Made by a program: the position numbers and the translations under genes. A stretch of 64,000 nucleotides of DNA from an uncultured Eubacteriales bacterium (GTDB taxonomy: Bacteria > Bacillota > Clostridia > Oscillospirales > CAG-382): NCBI GenBank assembly GCA_934444645.1, contig CAKSCV010000015.1, forward strand, positions 4,233 to 68,232, read 5' to 3'. Below, one piece after another: positions 17,701 through 25,529 of the stretch (its first letter is position 1; every line of letters begins with the position of its first letter). The notes under the pieces are model-generated. The model worked only from the letters and a program-made list of their open reading frames with translations. It was not told where the DNA came from and searched no databases.

Positions 17701-18609
17701 AATCCGGTTCTCAAGGTCAACAAGAAGAACGACAACTCGCGTCCGACCATCAAATTCTCGGCTCCGTTAGCAAACACCGGCTTCTACACCATCACCGGTA
17801 AGGTCTTTGTTCCCAAGGGACAAAGCGGTGCTTGCCGACTTCTCGCCTACGCCGACACGCAGAAAGACAGCGGCACGGGTCCGGACATCTGGAAATACGC
17901 ACTCGAAGGCGACTGGTCGAAATGGGATGCCTTAAAGATCAATTACACCGAAGGCGAATGGAAAGAATTCAGCCGTACCTACCGTGTGCCGGAAGATATT
18001 CCGTCCATCGGTCAGATCGGCATCATCAACAGCTTAAACGGCACGCAGGGCACGTATTACATCGATGATCTTGCAGTTTGGTATCAGGCCGCTAAGGCAC
18101 CGACCGCTTCGAACGATGTTTCGGTTCGTGTCGACAGTGTGACCGGTATCCGCTTCTCGGCATCTGTTTCGGCTTCTCTCAAGGCTTCCGCGCTCGAATA
18201 CGGCTTCATCGTTACCAGAAAGAGCGTGCTTGACACCATCGGCAAGACCGCAAACGATCTGAAATTCGATCTCACAGCCGAAGGCTATGAAACCTCCAAG
18301 CTGTATGCTTCGGGTATTGCTTATCAGAAGGACGCCGAAAACAATGTACTTGTGGACAAGCAATACGATGTAGACACCATGGGCAACGTAACCTACACGG
18401 CAGTCTGCACGGGCATTCCGAAAGCCTCCTACAGCGAATCCATCATCAGTCGTCCGTATGTCCGCATTGCCATGCACGGCAAGGTCGTGACCTCCTACGG
18501 CAAAGCCGTGACCTCCTCCATGAAGGAAGCCGCTCAAAGCGTGAAAGACGCCGGCGGTTCTGCCTATGAGGACAACAAAGAGGCCATTGACGACATTCTG
18601 AACGCCTAA
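14785..18609 (+). CDS. Secreted modular CBM/InlB-like protein, 1274 aa
   Basis: Exported protein: signal peptide at residues 1-24 (MKRTT, hydrophobic core, VFA), then FTPETVESAAE, almost the same post-signal segment as in the 851-aa protein. At least four beta-sandwich modules of about 200 residues follow, several ending in a D-D/N-x-x-I-x-x-YY pattern typical of CBM4/9-like folds. Between them are InlB/Flg_new-like units (about 491-570, 572-632 and 841-905) with the pattern F-x-GWST...VTLYAVFED. The C-terminal about 165 residues (from VSVRVDSVTGIRF, about 1108) are the domain shared with the 851-aa and 976-aa proteins. No catalytic motif recognised; surface binding or matrix function is the best guess. 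AAAGGAG precedes the ATG. Likely repressed by the divergent DeoR protein. Confidence 0.8.
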   Translation: MKRTTALILALLMCVSMMPNVFAFTPETVESAAETVPGSESAALAVSNDPAVLGDNYLVDGLGKALLYVSGETMKYDFLDSTYITGHKIYDNGARDIQYFEAGSSASLASDPKDADKTVTKLVTGSAYGGFGFGALYFDPGQFNFQKGKYTGRADMFLDPASYDTATYAFLCRTQVYKGTDNGSDSNSGLDLTLLKNGEWSTCTSATGTYDGSKYNYNNNAMEGESVRFLAFGINGPQGTTSYLRNMYYYFYPANSFMLKGTDGKLQLVELSEGAIYTFPAADGDYVYGSEVYKAGDKIAVSELEYKTFTVGGTPVIVNDGKTPGINIATGNQNPLTFDEEPALTGFSGGANNSVTAFDVEGVTGNEDGGKAFKVSVPVTTQYMSVYYNKFIEAYRPYFVKFDIYSNHSPENACLWLINGNSGNGGDHVSLQSGFAAAIKDNKWYTAAATARYSADRSNIQIQVDSWWGSPVSGHDGTYYYYDNVSIVPYYKVSYIYNGAIVDTAYVNSCENDGTFRTELPLDLTKTLSVDGKKLVGWSLNQDSTVADAPEAVAAANRDIKLYAVVKDVGVTSVTFMNGAENLGTEDLNFDSLITKFTNADGKLFKGWSTTPDGANMISRVPENDVTLYAVFEDIATQNEYGNLIYYNDFSNTAFAAQSYTGWTHDDGRTTTGNYNFFAGNYKNDALLGPTYTGNMVNGRAKNEIVNDPAGTAANPVLKMTQTGNFPRFETFFTNMGAAEPSLAAGTYTISYKVYVPASSNGAAIYTVVNVNNTDDTGTDWDKRYRKFSFGRDSWISVTEKVNVPNDYAKLGKLGFFSLAQNANGNVYYLDDYAIYYAPSVTLTYMNGEAEVASKSASVGAALPMVLVQNERKSFLGWSTDGTKENILTTVPETNTVLHAVFEDVAATGDYGTLLYYTDFSSEVYEDAPDWDNNGESNQFADSNYDPDGNGTLSTRTWFATYENVYDPAGSGNPVLKVNKKNDNSRPTIKFSAPLANTGFYTITGKVFVPKGQSGACRLLAYADTQKDSGTGPDIWKYALEGDWSKWDALKINYTEGEWKEFSRTYRVPEDIPSIGQIGIINSLNGTQGTYYIDDLAVWYQAAKAPTASNDVSVRVDSVTGIRFSASVSASLKASALEYGFIVTRKSVLDTIGKTANDLKFDLTAEGYETSKLYASGIAYQKDAENNVLVDKQYDVDTMGNVTYTAVCTGIPKASYSESIISRPYVRIAMHGKVVTSYGKAVTSSMKEAAQSVKDAGGSAYEDNKEAIDDILNA

Positions 18610-18682
18610 AAGCCTGCACAGCCGAAAGTCAGCCTTTTTCTCACTCACATCTCTCCTTTTTTTGCCGGCTTTCGGTTTGCAC

Positions 18683-18717
18683 GGAGCGAAGAGTTTTCTC
18701 TTCGCTCCTATTTTTTT
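18683..18717 (+). terminator. Intrinsic terminator after 1274-aa gene
   Basis: Perfect 11-bp stem GGAGCGAAGAG / CTCTTCGCTCC with a TTTT loop, followed by TATTTTTTT. Confidence 0.93.
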
Positions 18718-18769
18718 GTAAAAACGAAAAAGCAGCCATGTTTTCCAAAAAAAATGCAAAGACAGACAA

Positions 18770-18798
18770 TTGACTTGCTTTAGGATATCTGCTATAAT
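18770..18798 (+). promoter_or_regulatory. Promoter of metallophosphoesterase gene
   Basis: TTGACT (18770-18775), 17-nt spacer, TATAAT (18793-18798), about 48 nt before the start codon. So this gene has its own transcription unit despite following the 1274-aa gene. Confidence 0.85.
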
Positions 18799-18846
18799 TT
18801 TATATGCAGATAGTTTACCTTATTCTTCAAAAAAGGAGTCCGAGAA

Positions 18847-21777
18847 ATGAAAACTCAAAAACAAGCTTTCGCACTGTCTCTTATCCTTTGCGTGCTTATC
18901 TGCCTGTTCTCCACGGCGGTCATGGCGGAAAGCACCGAACAGATTCCGCACGGGAATGCGGAAAACGTTTCCTCCATTGCCGAAGCCGGATTTTATACCA
19001 ACTCTGCCGACGCGGCGGTGGCAACCGACCCAACCGACGAAACCGGTGCAAACCATGTGTTTAAGTTTACCAGCACCAAATACGCTTGGTTTGAAACCAA
19101 AGCCTCGCTGCTTCCGCTTTCGTTCGACTCAAACAAAGCCTATCGATTTGACTGCACGTTTTGGTTTGATCCGGACGCAGCTGTCACCGAAAGCTACGTG
19201 ACCCTCTATCTGTATTCGGCAAAGACCGATTACCATGCGGATCATTACTACAATATGCGCAATTTCAAGTATAAAGCCTCCGACGGCAAGTATCACTTTT
19301 CCGCCACCGTCAACGCCGGAATCTTAAATCCGAACGACACAACGTATGAATTCGGCTTCCGCGTCGATTCTGCCGGTGCCGTTGTGTATGCCGATGATTT
19401 TTCCGTCACCGCGATCGAGCCGGCCAAACCGAAGCACATCGCTTTAGCCGAAACCGTGTTTGCGCCCGGCACGTCTCTTCCGGTAACCGTAACAGAGCCG
19501 GCGGACGGCAGCTGGATCGGCGTTTTCGCCTCCGGCGTCATCCCGAACAGCAACAACTACAACGACTATTCCTGGAAATACTGCAAATATGCTGCAAGCG
19601 ACGGTACGCTCTTAATGAAAGTACCGGCAGAACCGGGCAAATACACCCTTTACTATTTTTCGGACGGAGGCGGCTATGTTCCTTTGGAAAGTCTTTCCTT
19701 TGAAGTTGCCAAACAGCAAAAAGTCTTTATCAACAAATCGGTCTACCGTCCCGATGAAACCATCACGGTTACCTATAAAGGCGCTGCCTCTACCCAAGCC
19801 TGGGTCTGCATTTATAAAGGAAAAGGAAGCAGTCGTCCCGGCGACGGCACTCCCGATATGAAAACCTGGAAATACGTGCCGAATGCCGGCGACGGAACCA
19901 TGGCCTTTACCGCGCCGTCCGATCCCGGCGGCTATACCGTCTATCTCTTAAAGGACGGCGGCTACACGGTCGTCGAAAGCGTCACCTTTACCGTTGCGGA
20001 AAGCTCCGGCTTGCCGATCGTTCCGGCAAGTGTGGCCTTTGAGCCTGCCGAAAACGCCCCGCTCGGCTATGCGGACGGCGTCATGACAGCCACTGCCGCC
20101 GAAACCGTCACCGACGGTGTTCTGTTCTATTGGGGCGACCAAAACGGCATTCTCGGGGACTACACCTATATCGGCTACGGCGAATACGACCAAACCACCG
20201 GCAAATATACATATGTTCCGACAGTCGGGAACCTCATCCCGGCAGAAGCCACGCGTTTATACGCGTGCGGCGTGCAAGGAACCTCCTATGAAGTGGAATC
20301 CGGCACGGCAAAGCTGTCGGAAGAATTCGCCTATTGCGACTTGAATGCGGAAAAACACACGCTCGGCAAGCGATTATATTCGTTTGACGTTATTTCCGAC
20401 CTGCACGTTTCGGAAAACTATGACAGTAACAACGGCAAAAACGTTCTTGCCGCCTTTGCCGACATTCAAAACCGCCGCGCCTCCTCGATCGGTGTCTTTA
20501 CGGCAGGTGACAATGTTAATCTCGGAAAACCGGAAGAATATGCTGTTCTCGCCAAATATATTTCTGATACCGGCCTTTCGGACATGTCGTTCTATTACAC
20601 AGTCGGCAACCATGAATTCTATTATGAGCAAATCGAAGGTGCGGCAAGCGGTGAATTTTTCGATAACAACTGGAAGCGGTTCCGCGACTTTGCCGGTTGG
20701 AAAGAAAACGAGTTTTACCGTTACAAAAAGATTGGCAGCGATTACTTCATTTTTATGGGTGAAGAAGCGCGCGGCACATTTGACGCTGCCGACAGCAAGC
20801 AAGGCACGGCAGACGGCTATTTCAGCGAGGCACAGCGCGAATGGCTGCGCGGACTGCTAAGCAAGGCCGCCTCCGAAAACGCCAACGCCTTTGTCTTTAT
20901 GCACCAATCCATCGACAACACAGTCGCCGGGTCGTTTGCCGGTCAAAACTGGAGCGGCATCAACGACGATGACAAAATGCAGGCCATCCTTGAAAGCTAT
21001 CCGAACACGGTTCTCTTTACCGGTCACAGCCATTGGAGCCTGCATTCGAAAACACCGTTTGTTAACGGCGGCACGAGCGGCGCAAGCTATGTGAACACCG
21101 CCTCCTGCGGCTATTTGTGGTCGGATGCAAACAAAGCCGTTCCCGGCAGTGAAGGTCTTACGGTCGAAGTCTACGAAAACGATATCGTCATCCGCGGCCG
21201 CGATTTCACAAATCAGAAATGGGTGCCGGCTGTTTATGCCTGTGTTCCGAAAAATGCGGATTTCAACGCTATGGAAACGCCCGTCACATCCGACGAGACT
21301 TCCATCCGCACAAGCGGCGTAAGCGGCATTCGCTTTAATACAGTGTTCAACAAAGCAGCTGCCTTCCCCTGTGACGAGATCGGCTTTATGGTCACGCGCG
21401 ACAAGTATTTTACCGACAGCACGATCTGCGGCGGCGAAGACAGTCGGTTCATTCTTGCAAACGACAAGCTGAACACGCCCCAAACCGTATCCACGGGCAT
21501 TGCATACAGTGCCGAACAGAACATCAACCATCTGCGTGAAGACATCTCCGGCGAAACGGTCTCCTTTGCGGCAACGCTCTGCGGCATTCCGCAAAAAGCA
21601 GCGTTCTACAAGGAGCTTCTGCACGTGCGCGCGTATGTGAAGAAGGACGGCATTACCTATTACGGCAACGCCACAGCCAAAAGCCTGTATGAAGCGGCTC
21701 TTGCCTACAAAGCAGCGCATCCGGAGGATGAAAACGCCTTTATACAGAGCATTATCGACACAGCAGAAAACGCCTAA
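18847..21777 (+). CDS. Secreted metallophosphoesterase with CBM and Ig-like modules, 976 aa
   Basis: Exported enzyme: signal peptide residues 1-27. A CBM-like domain (about 30-185), then two clearly homologous Ig-like repeats (about 196-290 and 292-385, each with WKY and PGKYTLYYF / PGGYTVYLL), and a third Ig-like unit (388-500). The calcineurin-type metallophosphoesterase domain (about 510-790) has the full metal-binding set: D518-L-H520, G554-D555-N556, G587-N-H-E590, H686 and G726-H-S-H729. These ligate two metal ions and cleave phosphomonoesters or diesters. The C-terminal domain (from SIRTSGVSGIRF, about 815) is shared with the 851-aa and 1274-aa proteins. The substrate is unknown; an extracellular nucleotide or phosphorylated glycan is possible. 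No SLH or sortase signal was seen, so retention may depend on the C-terminal domain. Confidence 0.87.
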   Translation: MKTQKQAFALSLILCVLICLFSTAVMAESTEQIPHGNAENVSSIAEAGFYTNSADAAVATDPTDETGANHVFKFTSTKYAWFETKASLLPLSFDSNKAYRFDCTFWFDPDAAVTESYVTLYLYSAKTDYHADHYYNMRNFKYKASDGKYHFSATVNAGILNPNDTTYEFGFRVDSAGAVVYADDFSVTAIEPAKPKHIALAETVFAPGTSLPVTVTEPADGSWIGVFASGVIPNSNNYNDYSWKYCKYAASDGTLLMKVPAEPGKYTLYYFSDGGGYVPLESLSFEVAKQQKVFINKSVYRPDETITVTYKGAASTQAWVCIYKGKGSSRPGDGTPDMKTWKYVPNAGDGTMAFTAPSDPGGYTVYLLKDGGYTVVESVTFTVAESSGLPIVPASVAFEPAENAPLGYADGVMTATAAETVTDGVLFYWGDQNGILGDYTYIGYGEYDQTTGKYTYVPTVGNLIPAEATRLYACGVQGTSYEVESGTAKLSEEFAYCDLNAEKHTLGKRLYSFDVISDLHVSENYDSNNGKNVLAAFADIQNRRASSIGVFTAGDNVNLGKPEEYAVLAKYISDTGLSDMSFYYTVGNHEFYYEQIEGAASGEFFDNNWKRFRDFAGWKENEFYRYKKIGSDYFIFMGEEARGTFDAADSKQGTADGYFSEAQREWLRGLLSKAASENANAFVFMHQSIDNTVAGSFAGQNWSGINDDDKMQAILESYPNTVLFTGHSHWSLHSKTPFVNGGTSGASYVNTASCGYLWSDANKAVPGSEGLTVEVYENDIVIRGRDFTNQKWVPAVYACVPKNADFNAMETPVTSDETSIRTSGVSGIRFNTVFNKAAAFPCDEIGFMVTRDKYFTDSTICGGEDSRFILANDKLNTPQTVSTGIAYSAEQNINHLREDISGETVSFAATLCGIPQKAAFYKELLHVRAYVKKDGITYYGNATAKSLYEAALAYKAAHPEDENAFIQSIIDTAENA

Positions 21778-21791
21778 ATCTCATAGTTTGC

Positions 21792-21827
21792 AAGCCGCTT
21801 TCGGGAAAGACCGAGAGCGGCTTTTTT
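21792..21827 (+). terminator. Intrinsic terminator after metallophosphoesterase
   Basis: 13-bp stem from AAGCCGCTTTCGG to CCGAGAGCGGCTT (one G-U pair) with a 6-nt loop and a T-run. Confidence 0.92.
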
Positions 21828-21872
21828 ATGCCGTTTCAACCGCTAGTTGAAAAAATCTCAATCACGAAGCTA

Positions 21873-21900
21873 TGGACAAATCCGCAAAGTTTGGTATAAT
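21873..21900 (+). promoter_or_regulatory. Promoter of XRE regulator gene
   Basis: TGGACA (21873-21878), 16-nt spacer, TATAAT (21895-21900), about 49 nt before the start. Confidence 0.6.
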
Positions 21901-21949
21901 AAAAGCACAGTCCGGATCTGTGAAATCTATTTTTTAAGGAGAATCACCC

Positions 21950-23077
21950 ATGACTTTTGGTCAGATCATCAAAAAACTGCGCCGGGAAGCCGATATGACG
22001 CAAGAAAAGCTCGCGGAGCTTCTTTCGGTTTCCGCACAGGCGGTCAGCCGCTGGGAAAACGATTCCGCCATGCCGGATATAGCCTTACTTGTGCCGCTTG
22101 CCAATCTCTTTCATGTCACCACCGACTATCTGCTCGGCGTGGATAGTTCCAAAAGAGAACAAATCATCGGCGATATCCGCAAAGAAGCCGACGGCTATTC
22201 TTCGCGCGGCTACTACGAAAAAGCGCGCGATATCTTAGAGGACGGATTACGTCAATATCCCGAAAATTACGCACTGATGCACGATCTCATGTATGTTTCC
22301 GATTCGCAGTATGACCAAGCCAAGCAGAGCGAAGCGGAAGAACAGCGCGCTCTTGCGGAAAACTACCGAAACGAGATACTGCGCCTCGGAGAATCCCTTC
22401 TCGCCGGCTGTACCGACGACCGTTTGCGCCATGACGCGATGCAGTTACTTTGCTACGCCTACAAAGACGCCGGGAATAAGGAAAAAGCCTTGAGGCTTGC
22501 CGAATCCATGCCGCCTATGTGCATTTCGAGAGAATGTCTGTTATCCGCCGTCAAGGACGGCACGGAACGCTTTCGGGCAAAGCAAAGAGAACTTTTCACA
22601 CTCATTCAGTTTCTCGACAACACTCTGTGCTTTCCGAACGCCAAGCTCGATGCGGGCGAATACGCCTATACCGACGAAATGCAGGCAAAAATCCGGGAAA
22701 AATCCGTCGCGCTGCTTCACTTGCTGTTTGAAAACGGCGATTTCGGCTTTTTCCATTCGTCTTTGAGCTACACACACACGCTTCTTGCCGAATACTACGC
22801 CGGTGTCGGAAACACGGAAAAAGCACTTGACCATTTGCAAAAAGCCGCCAAACACGCCATTCGCTTTTTAGAGCAGTGCGAAAACAAGGAAAAACACACC
22901 TCATTGCTGTTTATCGGATTTGAGGACGGCTCTTTTTCCACCGGCAACACCGACAACACGGCCGCCGAAGTGTTATGTGCCATGCAAGAAAACGTTTTCG
23001 ACGGGATACGGAACACGGATGCGTTTACGGCCGTCAAGGAGGAACTCGCCGCCTATGCCGGCAAATGGAAGGTATGA
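21950..23077 (+). CDS. XRE-family regulator with TPR-like C-terminal region, 375 aa
   Basis: DNA-binding protein. Residues 1-65 are a Cro/C1-type helix-turn-helix (GQIIKKLRREADMTQEKLAE, SAQAVSRWEND, then the common ending TTDYLLGVD). The remaining about 300 residues are helical with TPR-like spacing (RGYYEKARDILEDGLRQYPEN; AGNKEKALRLAESMP; VGNTEKALDHLQKAAKHA), as in regulators that sense a ligand or peptide through the repeat domain. AAGGAG lies 8 nt before the ATG. It has its own promoter and terminator, so it is monocistronic. Its targets are not evident; the neighbours are not obviously linked. No toxin partner is present. Confidence 0.9.
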   Translation: MTFGQIIKKLRREADMTQEKLAELLSVSAQAVSRWENDSAMPDIALLVPLANLFHVTTDYLLGVDSSKREQIIGDIRKEADGYSSRGYYEKARDILEDGLRQYPENYALMHDLMYVSDSQYDQAKQSEAEEQRALAENYRNEILRLGESLLAGCTDDRLRHDAMQLLCYAYKDAGNKEKALRLAESMPPMCISRECLLSAVKDGTERFRAKQRELFTLIQFLDNTLCFPNAKLDAGEYAYTDEMQAKIREKSVALLHLLFENGDFGFFHSSLSYTHTLLAEYYAGVGNTEKALDHLQKAAKHAIRFLEQCENKEKHTSLLFIGFEDGSFSTGNTDNTAAEVLCAMQENVFDGIRNTDAFTAVKEELAAYAGKWKV

Positions 23078-23100
23078 CGGTTCCGGCATAAAACAGCTAC

Positions 23101-23135
23101 ACCGCCTTCGGTTTTCCGGAGGCGGTTTGTTTCTT
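23101..23135 (+). terminator. Intrinsic terminator after XRE gene
   Basis: Perfect 11-bp stem ACCGCCTTCGG / CCGGAGGCGGT with a TTTT loop and TTGTTTC tail. Confidence 0.85.
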
Positions 23136-23199
23136 TTGCCGGAGTTCGGGCGAAAAAGCAAGTTTTTTTGCTTCAAAACGTCGAATTCGCAAAAAAGAC

Positions 23200-23228
23200 T
23201 TGCATTTTTGAAAAAGATATGGTATACT
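23200..23228 (+). promoter_or_regulatory. Promoter of the T-box-pheS operon
   Basis: TTGCAT (23200-23205), 17-nt spacer, TATACT (23223-23228). The T-box leader starts a few bases downstream. Confidence 0.8.
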
Positions 23229-23234
23229 GTGGCA

Positions 23235-23493
23235 GTAATCGGATATCTATGTCCAAAACGCATCGAACAAGAGCGCTGTATGGCAAAAACGCATACGCAG
23301 AGAGGGATCGCGTGCTGAAAAGATTCTTATGCGGGTTATACGGCATTTCGCTTGGGAGCGGTGGCGGTCAAAGCCGTCAACGGGTAACGCCGTTATACGT
23401 CACGTTCCGTTTTTGCGGAGCAAGAGAGCCTGACTTGTCAGGAACATGGGTGGTACCGCGATCATTCGTCCCGTTTTTCGGGGCGTTTTTTTT
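23235..23493 (+). promoter_or_regulatory. T-box riboswitch (tRNA-Phe sensing) leader
   Basis: The region between promoter and pheS holds the hallmark T-box sequence GGGTGGTACCGCG (T-box core TGGTACCGCG at 23451-23460) followed directly by an intrinsic terminator (CGTCCCG / CGGGGCG with eight T, 23467-23493). Upstream is a structured stem I region; AGATTCTTATG contains TTC at 23324-23326, a fitting phenylalanine specifier. In known T-boxes uncharged tRNA pairs its anticodon with the specifier and its NCCA end with the T-box, stabilising an antiterminator. The regulated operon pheS-yitT-like-pheT fits a Phe sensor. The exact specifier loop is inference. Confidence 0.9.
23467..23493 (+). terminator. 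T-box attenuator terminator
   Basis: 7-bp stem (one G-U pair) with a 5-nt loop followed by eight T; its 5' arm lies just after the T-box sequence, as needed for antiterminator competition. Confidence 0.88.
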
Positions 23494-23553
23494 CGCCTTT
23501 TTCCGGTTTTCACAAACAACAAAAAAGAATCTATATAACAGGAGACAAACACC

Positions 23554-24573
23554 ATGAAAGAAAAGTTAGAAGCGTTAAAACAAAAAGCGTTAGCCGACCT
23601 TGAAAAGGTTTCGGACACGCAAGGTCTTGAACAGATGCGTGTGGCGTATCTCGGCAAAAAAAGCGAGCTTGCCGCCATCTTAAAGGGCATGGCACAGCTT
23701 TCCGCCGAAGAACGTCCGATCATCGGTCAACTCGGCAACAGCATTCGTTCCTCCATCGAGCAGGCCTTTGAAAAGGCAAAAAACCATGTCACCGAGCTTG
23801 AAACGCAAAAGAAGATCCAAGCCGAAACGCTCGACGTGACGCTTCCTGCCGCAAAGCTCGAAATCGGCGGACTGCATCCGCTCACCAAGGTACAGACCCA
23901 ACTTGAGGACATTTTCCTCGGCATGGGCTTCACCATCGCCGAAGGCCCGGAGGTCGAAACCGACTACTACAACTTCACCGCGCTCAACACGCCGGAATTT
24001 CATCCGGCACGCGACACGCAAGACACCTTCTACATCACCGACAAGGTTCTTCTCCGTTCCCAGACCAGCACCGTTCAGGTTCACACCATGGAAAACCAAA
24101 AGCCGCCGATCCGCGTCATTTCGCCCGGCCGTGTATACCGTTCCGACGCAGTGGACGCCACCCATTCGCCGATGTTCCACCAGTGCGAGGGACTTGTCAT
24201 TGACAAGGGCATCACCATGGCTGACCTAAAGGGCACGCTTGAGACGTTTGCCAAGGCGATGTTCGGCGACAAGACCGAGATTCGCTTCCGTCCGCACCAC
24301 TTCCCGTTCACCGAGCCGTCGTGCGAGGTGGATGTCAGCTGCTTTGTCTGCGGCGGCAAGGGCTGCAGCGTCTGCAAGGGCGAAGGCTGGATCGAAATTT
24401 TAGGTGCCGGCATGGTACATCCGAACGTGCTGCGCATGAGCGGCATTGATCCGGACGTTTATTCCGGCTTTGCGTTCGGCATGGGTATTGAACGAATCGT
24501 TATGACCAAGTACGGCATTTCGGATATGCGTCTTTTGTACGACAACGACGTGCGCTTCTTGGGACAATTCTAA
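23554..24573 (+). CDS. pheS: Phenylalanyl-tRNA synthetase alpha subunit
   Basis: Catalytic subunit of the alpha2-beta2 enzyme that charges tRNA-Phe. Normal length, 339 aa. The N-terminal about 85 residues form the coiled-coil arm that holds tRNA. The class II catalytic core shows HPLTKVQTQLEDIFLGMGF, the motif 2 region (RPHHFPFTEPSCEVDVSCFVC), and motif 3 at the C terminus (GFAFGMGIERIVMTKYGI). A CxxC/CxxC pair (CFVCGGKGCSVCKGEGW) is seen in the motif 2 loop, common in Firmicute PheS. Controlled by the T-box leader just upstream. AGGAG precedes the ATG. The gene is followed after only 5 nt by the YitT-like gene rather than directly by pheT. Confidence 0.98.
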   Translation: MKEKLEALKQKALADLEKVSDTQGLEQMRVAYLGKKSELAAILKGMAQLSAEERPIIGQLGNSIRSSIEQAFEKAKNHVTELETQKKIQAETLDVTLPAAKLEIGGLHPLTKVQTQLEDIFLGMGFTIAEGPEVETDYYNFTALNTPEFHPARDTQDTFYITDKVLLRSQTSTVQVHTMENQKPPIRVISPGRVYRSDAVDATHSPMFHQCEGLVIDKGITMADLKGTLETFAKAMFGDKTEIRFRPHHFPFTEPSCEVDVSCFVCGGKGCSVCKGEGWIEILGAGMVHPNVLRMSGIDPDVYSGFAFGMGIERIVMTKYGISDMRLLYDNDVRFLGQF

Positions 24574-24578
24574 AGACG

Positions 24579-25478
24579 ATGGAAAGACAACCGGAAACGG
24601 CTGCTGCCGCAAAGCCGCCGCGGACTCCTTCCGCCCGTGCCGTCAGGGAATACCTGTTATTGACGCTCGGCACCTTTCTTATGACGGTCGGCATCTACTT
24701 TTTCAAGTATCCCAACAATTTTGCGACCGGCGGGCTTTCGGGCATTTCGGTGCTTGTGGGAAAGCTTGTGCCGGCTATTACTCCGGCGACGTTTGTCGGG
24801 GTGATGAACGTGGTTCTCTTGCTTGTCGGTTTTGCGTTTCTGGGACGGCGTTTCGGCATACGCACGGTCTATTGCAGCCTTCTCATGTCGGCATTTCTGT
24901 TTCTGTTTGAGGCGGTGCTGCCGCTTGACAAGCCGCTCACGGACGAGCCGCTTCTCGATCTGTGCTTTTCCGTTCTGCTTCCGGCGTTCGGTTCTGCTAT
25001 CATTTTCAATCTGAAAGGCTCGACCGGCGGCACGGACATTGTGGCACTCATTCTAAAGGATAAGCTGCACATCAATGTCGGACAGGCACTGTTTGCTGCG
25101 GACGTTTTGGTAGTCTGCTCGGTCTTTTTCGTGTTCAACATTCAGACAGGCTTATTTTCGTTAATCGGTTTGCTTGCCAAGACGTTTATGGTCGATTCGG
25201 TCATTGAAAGCATCAATCTTTCCAAATATTTTATCATCGTGACCGCCAAAAGCGACCCGGTCATCGAATATATCAACATCAATCTTCACCGCGGCGCAAC
25301 CGCATGGAACGCAACCGGCTGCTTTACCGGCGACAACAAAAAGATGATTTTGGTCGCCTTAAGCCGCTCACAGGCCGTATCGCTTCACAAGGTGGTCAAG
25401 GAGATCGATCCGCACGCGTTTGTGCTTATCTCCAACACAAGCGACATCATCGGCAAGGGCTTTCGCGAAATGCCTTAA
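24579..25478 (+). CDS. YitT family membrane protein (DUF161/DUF2179), 299 aa
   Basis: Integral membrane protein of the YitT family. The N-terminal about 200 residues hold five to six hydrophobic segments, with the family pattern NFATGGLSGISVL and KGSTGGTDIVALIL. The C-terminal DUF2179 domain is cytosolic (GATAWNATGCFTGDNKKMILV; HAFVLISNTSDIIGKGF). Function of the family is not settled. It starts 5 nt after the pheS stop and ends 51 nt before pheT, so it lies inside the phe operon and is under the T-box. Its ribosome site is weak and partly inside pheS, suggesting translational coupling. Insertion of this gene between pheS and pheT is unusual. Family call is firm; a role in amino-acid homeostasis is only suggested by position. 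Confidence 0.9.
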   Translation: MERQPETAAAAKPPRTPSARAVREYLLLTLGTFLMTVGIYFFKYPNNFATGGLSGISVLVGKLVPAITPATFVGVMNVVLLLVGFAFLGRRFGIRTVYCSLLMSAFLFLFEAVLPLDKPLTDEPLLDLCFSVLLPAFGSAIIFNLKGSTGGTDIVALILKDKLHINVGQALFAADVLVVCSVFFVFNIQTGLFSLIGLLAKTFMVDSVIESINLSKYFIIVTAKSDPVIEYININLHRGATAWNATGCFTGDNKKMILVALSRSQAVSLHKVVKEIDPHAFVLISNTSDIIGKGFREMP

Positions 25479-25529
25479 AAGCAAATTTCGCACCTCTTAA
25501 TGAATTTTAATGAAAGGGTTGAAACACCT

